Below, piece by piece: positions 1 to 6,405 of a DNA stretch of 64,000 nucleotides. The first letter of the stretch is position 1. Each line of letters begins with the position of its first letter. The stretch is taken from contig CAADGV010000007.1 of the NCBI GenBank assembly GCA_900696645.1, positions 124,001-188,000 on the forward strand, written 5' to 3'. Position numbers and translations under genes: made by a program. The stretch comes from an uncultured Chlorobiota bacterium. GTDB lineage: Bacteria; Bacteroidota; Ignavibacteria; UBA10030; UBA6906. Below the pieces are notes generated by a model, which searched no databases, was not told the origin of the DNA, and worked only from the letters and a program-made list of their open reading frames with translations.

Positions 1-1
1 A

Positions 2-259
2 GCTGCAATCCGTGAAAAACTGGGGGATGAGCTTGAGTATTACATCATGTATGGAACCCGCGAACAAAGGGATGCACAACACGAGAAAAATGCAGAAACG
101 ATCTTCCGCAATAGCGGTTCAGAGAAGGCAAGAATGCTGGACGTGATTGAGAAGCATGGGGTTCTCACTGCCGAACAGTTGGATCGTATCCTCGAAGCAC
201 GGCATATGATGTTGCATGAACCGAAACTTCGCTACAATCCGAAAGGGAAGAAGAGATGA
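2..259 (+). CDS. C-terminal end of a phage protein (partial), possibly the portal
   Basis: The reading frame is open from the first bases of the window and ends at a TGA that overlaps the next gene by 4 nt, so this is the tail of a gene that starts outside the window. About 85 residues are visible. They are highly charged and end in a basic stretch (NPKGKKR), with no recognisable motif. In Mu-type head clusters the portal gene (gp29, DUF935) lies directly before the gpF-like gene that follows here. Position therefore suggests portal protein, but the visible residues do not prove it. Confidence 0.5.
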   Translation, partial: AAIREKLGDELEYYIMYGTREQRDAQHEKNAETIFRNSGSEKARMLDVIEKHGVLTAEQLDRILEARHMMLHEPKLRYNPKGKKR

Positions 260-810
260 TGCCCTTAGAACGGATTGAAGAAATTGTAAGGTCAGGAGAT
301 TTGACCCTCTTGGGGGATTCGTATGCTGGCCATGCCGCCTCTTTCCTATCGAATCCCTACAATGACATCAACATCAGACCGGAAATCAGAAAGGAAATTG
401 CAGTCCTCTTTGCAGTCACACACTTGAGCGGTGATCCGCGCACATACAAAATGGCAAAGCGCGTCCTTGAAATCACCGGCGGTAACTTCGATTGTCTCGA
501 TCTTCTTGAATTCTGCAAGTCATCGCGAGGGAAGGTTGCACTTGAGATGATGAGTTCATACAAGAAAGAAGAGAAGATCGTTGAACTCTATTTCTTCACG
601 ATGCAAAATCGAATAATTCACGAGCACAATCTCGCTGACCTTCTGAAGTTTAAGTATGGGAAAGGGGTAAGGATAACTCCGATTATTGATGGTAGCTGTT
701 GCAGTGCCTGCAAACGGGGGAAGCAGACTTTCACCTGGAATGAAATTCACAAACTGCCGAAAGTACCGCGGCATTGGGGCTGCCGATGTGGTATCATGGC
801 ATGGACATAA
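256..810 (+). CDS. Mu gpF-like minor head/head morphogenesis protein
   Basis: This 184-aa protein ends in the cysteine/histidine pattern typical of the phage Mu F-like minor head family: C148, C149 and C152, then an aromatic/LP stretch, then H173, C176 and C178. The family connects to the portal and is needed for head assembly. It is much shorter than Mu gpF, so it may keep only the C-terminal domain. The gene starts with ATGATG overlapping the upstream stop, which indicates translational coupling to the preceding gene. The family call rests on the C-terminal motif and on the Mu-like head genes further on. Confidence 0.6.
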   Translation: MMPLERIEEIVRSGDLTLLGDSYAGHAASFLSNPYNDINIRPEIRKEIAVLFAVTHLSGDPRTYKMAKRVLEITGGNFDCLDLLEFCKSSRGKVALEMMSSYKKEEKIVELYFFTMQNRIIHEHNLADLLKFKYGKGVRITPIIDGSCCSACKRGKQTFTWNEIHKLPKVPRHWGCRCGIMAWT

Positions 811-822
811 GGAAGAAAGAAA

Positions 823-1221
823 ATGACACGTTTGATCTTACTAACGCTACTGAGTGTCGGCATGCTCTCGGCTCAAACCACAATGTCCGTCGACTCATTC
901 AAGAAGTATGAGGAAGGGAAAAAAGACAAGGCAGTTGCGTTTGCGATCTCAACTGTAATTCCGGGAGGGGGGATGATGTATGCCGACAATGATATTGGAG
1001 GGATAGCGGTATTCGGCGCGACCGTCGGCGCCGGATTCTGGCTCAGGAGTGCCGTGAAGAATGATGAAGAGGTAGTATTTCCATTGCTGGCAATGGCTGT
1101 TCTCCGCGTGATCGATATTGTGCTGGCATTTGATGGCGTCGACGAGTACAACAGAGCATTGCGAAACCACGTAACGGTAGCCGTTGGCGCCGGCAGTATT
1201 GGTTTGAGGTTTCACCTTTAA
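823..1221 (+). CDS. Small exported membrane protein, DUF5683-like
   Basis: This 132-aa protein has an N-terminal signal peptide (cleavage probably after the LSAQ stretch near residue 18), a charged segment, then hydrophobic segments starting with STVIPGGGMMYADN. That motif resembles the S-x-x-x-P-G-x-G-x-x-Y pattern of DUF5683 proteins, and a clear host member (SAVLPGAGQFYNES) lies at 47,513-48,121 in this window. Its place inside a phage head cluster suggests a cargo gene acting on the host envelope, but the function is unknown. The start follows an AAGGAAGAAAG ribosome-binding region. Confidence 0.6.
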   Translation: MTRLILLTLLSVGMLSAQTTMSVDSFKKYEEGKKDKAVAFAISTVIPGGGMMYADNDIGGIAVFGATVGAGFWLRSAVKNDEEVVFPLLAMAVLRVIDIVLAFDGVDEYNRALRNHVTVAVGAGSIGLRFHL

Positions 1222-1224
1222 GGA

Positions 1225-1431
1225 ATGGGTAGCCTCAACGAGAACATATCGCTTGCAAAGAACTACATTCAGATCGCCCGTGACCTGAAAAGCAAGGGTG
1301 ACAAGGCGGGAGCGACGCTGAGATACCAGTACGCAATCAAGCTGCTCCGGTCATCGCAAGGAACGTTAGCCAGAAAACTCCTGGAGCAGACACTGGAAGA
1401 GTTTAACGAAATGACGTCTCAGGGAAACTGA
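1225..1431 (+). CDS. Small helical hypothetical protein
   Basis: This 68-aa product is predicted to be almost all alpha-helical, with an alternating charged/hydrophobic pattern (TPR-like spacing: YIQIARDLKSKGD, then YQYAIKLL). It has no family I recognise. The gene begins 3 nt after the preceding stop in the same direction, so the two are probably co-transcribed. A single helix-turn-helix repeat hairpin is plausible; the role is unknown. Confidence 0.5.
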   Translation: MGSLNENISLAKNYIQIARDLKSKGDKAGATLRYQYAIKLLRSSQGTLARKLLEQTLEEFNEMTSQGN

Positions 1432-1503
1432 CGAACTCGATCTCGCCTCTCATGAACACACTCTACCTCGGTGAAACCATATAATCAATAGTTCGATCAC
1501 CAG

Positions 1504-2580
1504 ATGACAGCAAGAAAAGCCGGAGGTGCCACAACTGCAAGGCCAAGAAGGAAGGCGAGAACGGAAACGCGAAGAACGCCAAGCCGGCCTTTGAATCGAA
1601 GCCTTAGCGCCGCAAAGGCATCGAAGCAGGATGAGTTTTATACCCAGCTATCCGACATTGAGAAGGAGCTCCGGCACTACACGGCGCACTTCAAGGGCAA
1701 GACTGTCCTGTGCAACTGCGACGATCCCAAGGTCAGCAATTTCTTTCACTACTTCTCGCACAACTTCGAGAAGCTGAAGCTGAAAAAGCTGATCACTACT
1801 TGCTACAAGAATTGCGACGCCGATCTGTTTAGCAAGCACACGGATGAAAGAGGAATCTTTCTCGAATATAACGGCGACAAGAGTGGCAACCGCGTCCCCG
1901 ACCCGGAGGAAATCGGTATCCACCAGCTAAAAGGCGACGGCGATTTTCGCAGTGAGGAATGCATCAAGCTGCTCAAGCAAGCGGACATAGTAGTCACAAA
2001 TCCGCCGTTTTCGTTGTTCAGGGAGTACGTTGAGCAGTTGGTGAAGTACAAAAAGAAGTTTCTCATCATAGCGAACCACAACGCGATCACCTACAAAGAG
2101 ATTTTCCAGCTAATTAAGGAAAACAAGATTTGGCTGGGGTACACGCACCCGGTAGCCTTCATCGTCCCCGACCACTACGAAATGCGTGCAGTGAGAAGCT
2201 GGCGCGACGAAAATGGAACTAATTGGCGCAGTCTCGGAAATGCCTGCTGGTTTACGAACCTCGACATTGCGAAGCGACACGACGATTTGGTGCTCTACAG
2301 AGAATACTCGCGCAGGGAGTACCCAAAATACGACAATTACAATGCGATAGAAGTCGCAAGGGTCGCCGATATTCCGATAGATTTTGATGGAGTGATGGGC
2401 GTGCCGGTAACGTTCCTTGAAAAGTACAATCCCGACCAATTTGAAATTGTGGACGCCAATGACATACGTCGTCGGAAGTCCGTGGCAATCAAAGCTCACG
2501 GACTCATAAAGGACAAGGACAGCGCCATTAAAGGAAAGCCCACTTACGTACGAATTCCGATCAGGAAAAAGCGTGTATGA
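1504..2580 (+). CDS. EcoRI-family adenine-specific DNA methyltransferase
   Basis: This 358-aa protein belongs by its sequence to the EcoRI-type adenine methyltransferases, which transfer a methyl group from S-adenosylmethionine to N6 of adenine. The catalytic motif NPPF is at residues 166-169, followed by the family-typical SLFREYV stretch. The conserved entry motif DEFYTQ is at 43-48. The first 40 residues are strongly basic and low-complexity, unlike the family core, so a later start cannot be excluded. The stop codon overlaps the start of a DUF262-HNH nuclease gene (ATGA), so the two are translationally coupled and probably form a restriction-modification-like unit carried by the prophage. 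Confidence 0.85.
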   Translation: MTARKAGGATTARPRRKARTETRRTPSRPLNRSLSAAKASKQDEFYTQLSDIEKELRHYTAHFKGKTVLCNCDDPKVSNFFHYFSHNFEKLKLKKLITTCYKNCDADLFSKHTDERGIFLEYNGDKSGNRVPDPEEIGIHQLKGDGDFRSEECIKLLKQADIVVTNPPFSLFREYVEQLVKYKKKFLIIANHNAITYKEIFQLIKENKIWLGYTHPVAFIVPDHYEMRAVRSWRDENGTNWRSLGNACWFTNLDIAKRHDDLVLYREYSRREYPKYDNYNAIEVARVADIPIDFDGVMGVPVTFLEKYNPDQFEIVDANDIRRRKSVAIKAHGLIKDKDSAIKGKPTYVRIPIRKKRV

Positions 2581-3659
2581 AAATAGAACTCAAAGAAATC
2601 ACGATCAAGAAATTGACCGACGGCTTCCTCGACAGCGCCGAAGCGGGAGTTGTTGCGTACAGTGGCAAGCTCGACATCCGCCCACCGTACCAACGCGAAT
2701 TCATCTACAAAGACAAACAGCGGGACGCGGTGATCGATAGTGTCCGCAAAGACTTCCCGCTGAACGTGATGTATTGGGCGGTACGCAAGGATGGGCATTT
2801 TGAGGTAATCGACGGGCAGCAGCGCACGCTTTCGATTTGTCAGTACGTCAACGGGGACTTCTCCATCGACGGGCTTGCGTTTCACAACCTGCAAGATGAT
2901 CAACAAGAACAGATTCTCGGTTACAAATTGATGGTCTATTTCTGCTCCGGGACTGACAGCGAGAAGTTGGATTGGTTCAGAACCATCAACATCGCCGGTG
3001 AGGAACACACCGATCAGGAATTGCGCAATGCAGTCTATGCGGGGCCGTGGACTGCGGACGCCAAGCGTTATTTCAGCAAGACCGGCTGCCCGGCCTACGG
3101 ACTGGCGAGCGATTACATGCGCGGCAGCCCGATACGGCAGGACTATCTCGAAACAGCGATAGCGTGGCGCTCGGGTGGCGAGATCGAAGAGTACATGTCG
3201 AAGCACCAGCACGATAAGAACGCGACGCAGCTGTGGCAATACTTTCAGAAGGTCATTGCCTGGGTGAAAGCGACGTTTCCAGTGTATCGACGGGAGATGA
3301 AGGGGGTGGATTGGGGAGTTCTCTACAATCAGTTCAAGGACAAAGAGTTTGACACCGACAAGCTGGAGAGGCAGGTTGCCAAGCTGATGATGGACGACGA
3401 TGTGGGGCGGAAATCAGGAATCTACCCGTATGTGCTGGATGGGGATGAAAGGCATCTGAACATCAGGGCGTTCTCCGACAACATGAAGCGGGAAGCTTAC
3501 GAGAGGCAAAAGGGTGTCTGCGTGAAGTGCAAGAAAAAGTTCCAGTTGGACGAAATGGAGGCCGACCACATCAAGCCTTGGCACGAGGGGGGGAAGACCA
3601 CAGCCGCCAACTGCCAGATGCTATGCAAAGACGACAACCGAAGAAAATCGGGGAAATGA
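2577..3659 (+). CDS. DUF262-HNH nuclease
   Basis: This is a 360-aa two-domain protein. The N-terminal DUF262 domain carries DGQQR at residues 79-83, the nucleotide-binding motif of GmrS-like and related defence nucleases. The C-terminal part is a zinc-type HNH nuclease: C315 and C318, D330-H331, W335-H336, N345, C346 and C350. DUF262-HNH proteins cut DNA, often in an NTP- and modification-dependent way. Overlap with the upstream adenine methyltransferase suggests that methylation either protects against or directs this enzyme. Both nuclease and methyltransferase motifs appear intact. A hairpin with a U-rich tail follows about 80 nt after the stop. Confidence 0.85.
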   Translation: MKIELKEITIKKLTDGFLDSAEAGVVAYSGKLDIRPPYQREFIYKDKQRDAVIDSVRKDFPLNVMYWAVRKDGHFEVIDGQQRTLSICQYVNGDFSIDGLAFHNLQDDQQEQILGYKLMVYFCSGTDSEKLDWFRTINIAGEEHTDQELRNAVYAGPWTADAKRYFSKTGCPAYGLASDYMRGSPIRQDYLETAIAWRSGGEIEEYMSKHQHDKNATQLWQYFQKVIAWVKATFPVYRREMKGVDWGVLYNQFKDKEFDTDKLERQVAKLMMDDDVGRKSGIYPYVLDGDERHLNIRAFSDNMKREAYERQKGVCVKCKKKFQLDEMEADHIKPWHEGGKTTAANCQMLCKDDNRRKSGK

Positions 3660-3738
3660 AGTAGGAGTTCCCGGCTTCGGAGTTTCCCAGAAGCCCCAGA
3701 TACCCGTCACAGTACTCTCCGCGAGCTGTGACAGGTTA

Positions 3739-3780
3739 GGGCTAACAGGTGTTAGTGGTAGCACATGTTAGCCCGTTTTG
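3739..3780 (+). terminator. Probable terminator after the methyltransferase-nuclease unit
   Basis: A perfect 9-bp inverted repeat (gggctaaca at 3739-3747 and tgttagccc at 3766-3774) has an 18-nt loop and is followed by a U-rich tract broken by G (gttttgttg). A second inverted repeat (gtcacag at 3706-3712, ctgtgac at 3726-3732) lies just upstream. The arrangement fits a weak intrinsic terminator, but the interrupted U tract leaves other roles possible. Confidence 0.4.
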
Positions 3781-3793
3781 TTGCCCCCCCCAC

Positions 3794-3822
3794 TTGACAC
3801 GCGCGGGAGAATTCACTACATT
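3794..3822 (+). promoter_or_regulatory. Sigma-70 promoter of the small-RNA unit
   Basis: A perfect -35 box TTGACA (3794-3799) is separated by 17 nt from a TACATT -10 box (3817-3822, 4 of 6 consensus positions). An imperfect dyad (attcact at 3811, agtgtaat at 3829) spans the -10 box and could bind a repressor. The predicted start is near 3829, and an intrinsic terminator lies only about 100 nt downstream with no gene between. Confidence 0.55.
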
Positions 3823-3828
3823 CGTACC

Positions 3829-3930
3829 AGTGTAATCAGCGGGCAAGGCCCGCTCTGATGGTGACATAGACGACTCGGTCGTCCAATAACACGGAGCCGA
3901 GATCTCTCGAAAGAGAGGTCTCGGCTTTTT
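3829..3930 (+). ncRNA. Candidate structured small RNA of about 100 nt
   Basis: The segment between a sigma-70-type promoter and a strong terminator holds no convincing open frame but folds well. Hairpin 1 is agcgggc (3838-3844), loop aag, gcccgct (3848-3854), and can be extended by a flanking atc/gat pair across a 2-nt bulge. Hairpin 2 is gacga/tcgtc around 3869-3883. Hairpin 3 is the 14-bp terminator. I do not recognise it as a known RNA family. It lies between the methyltransferase-nuclease pair and the phage late genes, so an antisense or regulatory role toward one of them is possible but unproven. Confidence 0.45.
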
Positions 3931-3932
3931 TA
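3895..3932 (+). terminator. Strong intrinsic terminator with GAAA tetraloop
   Basis: The stem is agccgagatctctc (3895-3908) with gagaggtctcggct (3913-3926), 14 bp with one G-U pair. It is closed by a GAAA tetraloop (3909-3912) and followed by a U tract (about 3926-3930). It ends the short unit started by the promoter at 3794 and also separates the accessory genes from the head genes. Confidence 0.9.
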
Positions 3933-3989
3933 TTTTGTGCACCAACCAATCATCTGCCTGCCTCCGCCCACAGGCAAAGGGGAAACAAC

Positions 3990-4064
3990 TTGAAAGCCTC
4001 ATTGTTTTTCATGCCCTCCGTTCTGCTGGTATCCGTGTGGGTACTGGTGTGGGCACTCTCATAA
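3990..4064 (+). CDS. Possible 24-aa hydrophobic peptide
   Basis: A TTG codon preceded by AAAGGGG (about 7 nt spacing) opens a 24-codon frame ending at TAA 4062-4064. The product begins MKASLFF and continues as one hydrophobic segment rich in V, L and W, a plausible single membrane span. It lies just upstream of a coiled-coil protein and a two-span membrane protein. It could be a lysis-type peptide, a leader peptide or chance; there is no homology support. Confidence 0.25.
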   Translation: MKASLFFMPSVLLVSVWVLVWALS

Positions 4065-4078
4065 GAAGGATCTGAAAC

Positions 4079-4357
4079 ATGGCAAAGCTATCGAAGTCGC
4101 GACTCGAACAACGTGGTCAACTCGAAGAGTTCCGCGAAGAACTGAAGAGAAAGAAGTGGCATGCTGATGGCGTCGCGAAGAACATTGCCGACTTGCTCGC
4201 GCCGATGGATATTGCCGGCGACTATACGCTCGCGGTGAACGTGGAGCGGATGAAGGCGCATGCCACTGATCTCGGCCGGATTCAAAAACAGATGTTGAAG
4301 CTGCAAGATGAAATCGTGCGGCTCGAAGCGGAGTTGGGTGCCGAGGAGGGAGAATGA
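4079..4357 (+). CDS. Coiled-coil phage protein
   Basis: This 92-aa protein is highly charged with heptad-like spacing in its last 35 residues (IQKQMLKLQDEIVRLEAEL), suggesting a coiled coil that mediates oligomerisation. An AAGGAT sequence lies 8 nt upstream of the ATG. It overlaps the next gene by 4 nt, a two-span membrane protein. The pair resembles accessory or lysis-associated small genes of Mu-like phages, but I cannot assign a family. Confidence 0.6.
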   Translation: MAKLSKSRLEQRGQLEEFREELKRKKWHADGVAKNIADLLAPMDIAGDYTLAVNVERMKAHATDLGRIQKQMLKLQDEIVRLEAELGAEEGE

Positions 4358-4671
4358 AATACGCAGGATGGATCTCGACTGTGCTGGCGCTCTCGATTGT
4401 TTCTCTGTACCAGTCCCTGATACCGGACGACTTCACCCGCATGCTCGCATGGGCCGCTCCCTCCGGTGTTGCCCTGTTGGGTTGGATCATCCAGGTTGCA
4501 ACCTATCTGAAGAAGTTCAAAGACCTGCTTGTTGAGGCAGTTGTCGCCAGAGTGAAGAAAGAACTGAGTGAGATGGAACCGCGCATTGCATCGCGGTGCG
4601 TCGACGAAGTATGGAACCGTCTTGATACGATCAAGATGTTCACGAAGAACCCGGAGCCGGAGAAATCATGA
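4354..4671 (+). CDS. Two-span membrane protein, holin-like
   Basis: This 105-aa protein has two hydrophobic segments (about residues 5-23 and 32-52) and a charged, helical C-terminal half. The topology and size fit a phage holin, which makes inner-membrane holes at lysis. No endolysin gene is visible in the window, so the call is by topology only. It overlaps the gene before it and the protease gene after it by 4 nt, so all three are translated in a coupled row. Confidence 0.45.
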   Translation: MKYAGWISTVLALSIVSLYQSLIPDDFTRMLAWAAPSGVALLGWIIQVATYLKKFKDLLVEAVVARVKKELSEMEPRIASRCVDEVWNRLDTIKMFTKNPEPEKS

Positions 4672-5900
4672 AATTCAATCGTCATCAGCTACCTCACCAG
4701 CAACGCGGCGTGTTCTTGCTCGCAGCGGGCACGGATTTTCGCCGCGTTGCACCCGATTCGTTCCCACTACTCCCGGTCGGAGAATGGAACGGCTTCACGA
4801 ACATGGGAACGCAAAAGGCCCAGAAGCTTACCATCACCGAGCCGATGTTGCAGGCTGCCGTTGCCTATCAACAGCGACGCCTTCAACTCAATCCCGACAA
4901 GAAACTTGTCATCGACTACGAGCATCAGAGTCTTTCCGGCGACCTAGCACCAGCGGCGGGATGGATCTCCGGCTTGGCGATCAAGGACGGATGGTTGTGG
5001 GCAACGGGTGTTGAGTGGACGGAGAAAGCCAAAGGCTTTATCGAGAACGGTGAGTATAAGTACTACTCTCCGATGTTCGCTTTCAATTACAGAGACAAGG
5101 TGAGCGGTGAAACTGTTCCGCTTGCTGTGTTCGGAGCCGGCCTGACCAATGAACCATTTCTGGATGAGGTAGAAGACCTCGGACTGTTACAGGCTGCAAA
5201 GAGTAATCAACCAAAGCTGTATCAACTCAAACACAATAATCATGAGGAGACAATTCCTATGAATACCCTGCTTGCATTGCTCGCTTCGCTGTTCGGCGTT
5301 GCGGCAACGTCGGAAGAGAATGTTTTCGTTGCGAAGGCAAACGGCTTCATCGATCAGTTGAAACAATTAGGCGTATCGGTGAAAGACAACGCCGAGCTGA
5401 CGGCGGAGGCGATTGTCAATCACTTCAAAGGAGTGAACGACGAGCTTAAAGCGCTCAAGGCAAATTACGCACAAGTTGCGAAAGCGATCGGTGCGGCAGA
5501 GACTGATGGGCCGGAGAAGATCATTGCCCTCAGCGCACGTACCATGGACACGAATATCACAGCGTTGCGGTCGCAGGTAACGACGCTGGAGAACAGACTT
5601 GCTGAACGTGACGTTGACGATCTGCTCGCCGGCGCTCTGGCAAAAGGCAAGATCAGTCCGGCCATGAAAGAACACTACAAAAAGTACGCAATGAAGGATC
5701 GGGAAGGTTTTGTTGCGATGATGGCTGCGACGCCGGAGTACTCCGCGGTTCCTCTGAACAGAGTCGAGACGCCGGGTGCTGTTGCTGCAGCACATGATGA
5801 GAACGGGCAGCCTTCGGTCGAGACCATACAAGCGTATGCCGACAAGAACAAGCTCAGCTTCAAGGATGCTGCCATTGCATTGACGGTTCGAAAGAACTGA
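4668..5900 (+). CDS. Mu gpI-like prohead protease/scaffold fusion
   Basis: This 410-aa protein resembles the phage Mu I family. The N-terminal part (about 1-170) is the protease domain, with the conserved stretch VIDYEHQS near residues 82-89 and the downstream PAAGWISGL motif. The C-terminal part (about 198-410) is alpha-helical and charged like a scaffold. In Mu the protease processes the scaffold and head proteins during capsid maturation, and the scaffold is also made alone from an internal start. An in-frame ATG with its own SD at 5259 reproduces that layout. The gene overlaps the holin-like gene by 4 nt and precedes the decoration and capsid genes. Confidence 0.8.
   Translation: MKFNRHQLPHQQRGVFLLAAGTDFRRVAPDSFPLLPVGEWNGFTNMGTQKAQKLTITEPMLQAAVAYQQRRLQLNPDKKLVIDYEHQSLSGDLAPAAGWISGLAIKDGWLWATGVEWTEKAKGFIENGEYKYYSPMFAFNYRDKVSGETVPLAVFGAGLTNEPFLDEVEDLGLLQAAKSNQPKLYQLKHNNHEETIPMNTLLALLASLFGVAATSEENVFVAKANGFIDQLKQLGVSVKDNAELTAEAIVNHFKGVNDELKALKANYAQVAKAIGAAETDGPEKIIALSARTMDTNITALRSQVTTLENRLAERDVDDLLAGALAKGKISPAMKEHYKKYAMKDREGFVAMMAATPEYSAVPLNRVETPGAVAAAHDENGQPSVETIQAYADKNKLSFKDAAIALTVRKN
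5259..5900 (+). CDS. Nested scaffold protein inside the protease gene
   Basis: An internal ATG at 5259 lies in the same frame as the 4668-5900 gene and is preceded by GAGGAG (5244-5249) at 9-nt spacing, as good a ribosome site as those of the neighbouring genes. The product would be 213 aa covering only the helical scaffold part. Mu makes its scaffold (gpZ) from the 3' part of gene I, and lambda makes Nu3 inside gene C, so the architecture is established. Use of this particular start is inferred from the SD and the domain boundary. Confidence 0.6.
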   Translation: MNTLLALLASLFGVAATSEENVFVAKANGFIDQLKQLGVSVKDNAELTAEAIVNHFKGVNDELKALKANYAQVAKAIGAAETDGPEKIIALSARTMDTNITALRSQVTTLENRLAERDVDDLLAGALAKGKISPAMKEHYKKYAMKDREGFVAMMAATPEYSAVPLNRVETPGAVAAAHDENGQPSVETIQAYADKNKLSFKDAAIALTVRKN

Positions 5901-5958
5901 CGAGTTTCGCAGACGAAGAAAAACGATTGTCAAACAACATTTGAAAGGCTTGTGCATC

Positions 5959-6339
5959 ATGAATCCCATTCTTGAGACGACCCACATTGCAGCGAATGCG
6001 CTGACGGCAAAGCGCTGCGTTGTGCTCGACAACAATAACAAAGCAGACATGCCCGGCGGCGCCAATGCGGCCCGGTTCGGAGGTGTTTGCCAGGAAGGCG
6101 CTGCCCAAGGGGCGCCTGCTCGTATCTGCAGGATCGGAGAAGTCGAAGTGACAGCAGCGGCAGCGTTCAACGCCGGAGAGGAATTGATGATTGCCGCGAA
6201 CACCGGGAAGGTACAGAAGATTGGTGCAGTGGCAGCAACGGTGTACAACGTGGTCGGCATTGCCGTGGAGTCGGCAGCAGCGGACGGCGATATTGTGCGG
6301 ATGCTGATTGCTCCGAGTACGCACACGACACCGGCGTAA
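5959..6339 (+). CDS. Capsid decoration (cement) protein, DUF2190-like
   Basis: This 126-aa, alanine- and glycine-rich beta protein includes the pattern RFGGVCQEGAAQGAPARIC and a GEELMIAANTGKVQKI stretch, typical of the small head-decoration proteins that sit just before the major capsid gene in Mu-like and many siphovirus clusters. They bind the outside of the expanded capsid and stabilise it. The ATG at 5959 is chosen over an upstream TTG because an AAAGG element is 11 nt before it. Confidence 0.7.
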   Translation: MNPILETTHIAANALTAKRCVVLDNNNKADMPGGANAARFGGVCQEGAAQGAPARICRIGEVEVTAAAAFNAGEELMIAANTGKVQKIGAVAATVYNVVGIAVESAAADGDIVRMLIAPSTHTTPA

Positions 6340-6405
6340 GTCAGCGGCCGAAGGCGGAAAGTCAGATAGTCAGTTTTTCAATTCACATTTCACAAAGGAG
6401 TGAAC

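Noticed and set aside
2544-3239. Open frame of 231 codons on the - strand across the methyltransferase-nuclease junction
   Set aside because: Both sense genes have intact catalytic motifs, and the antisense frame shows none.
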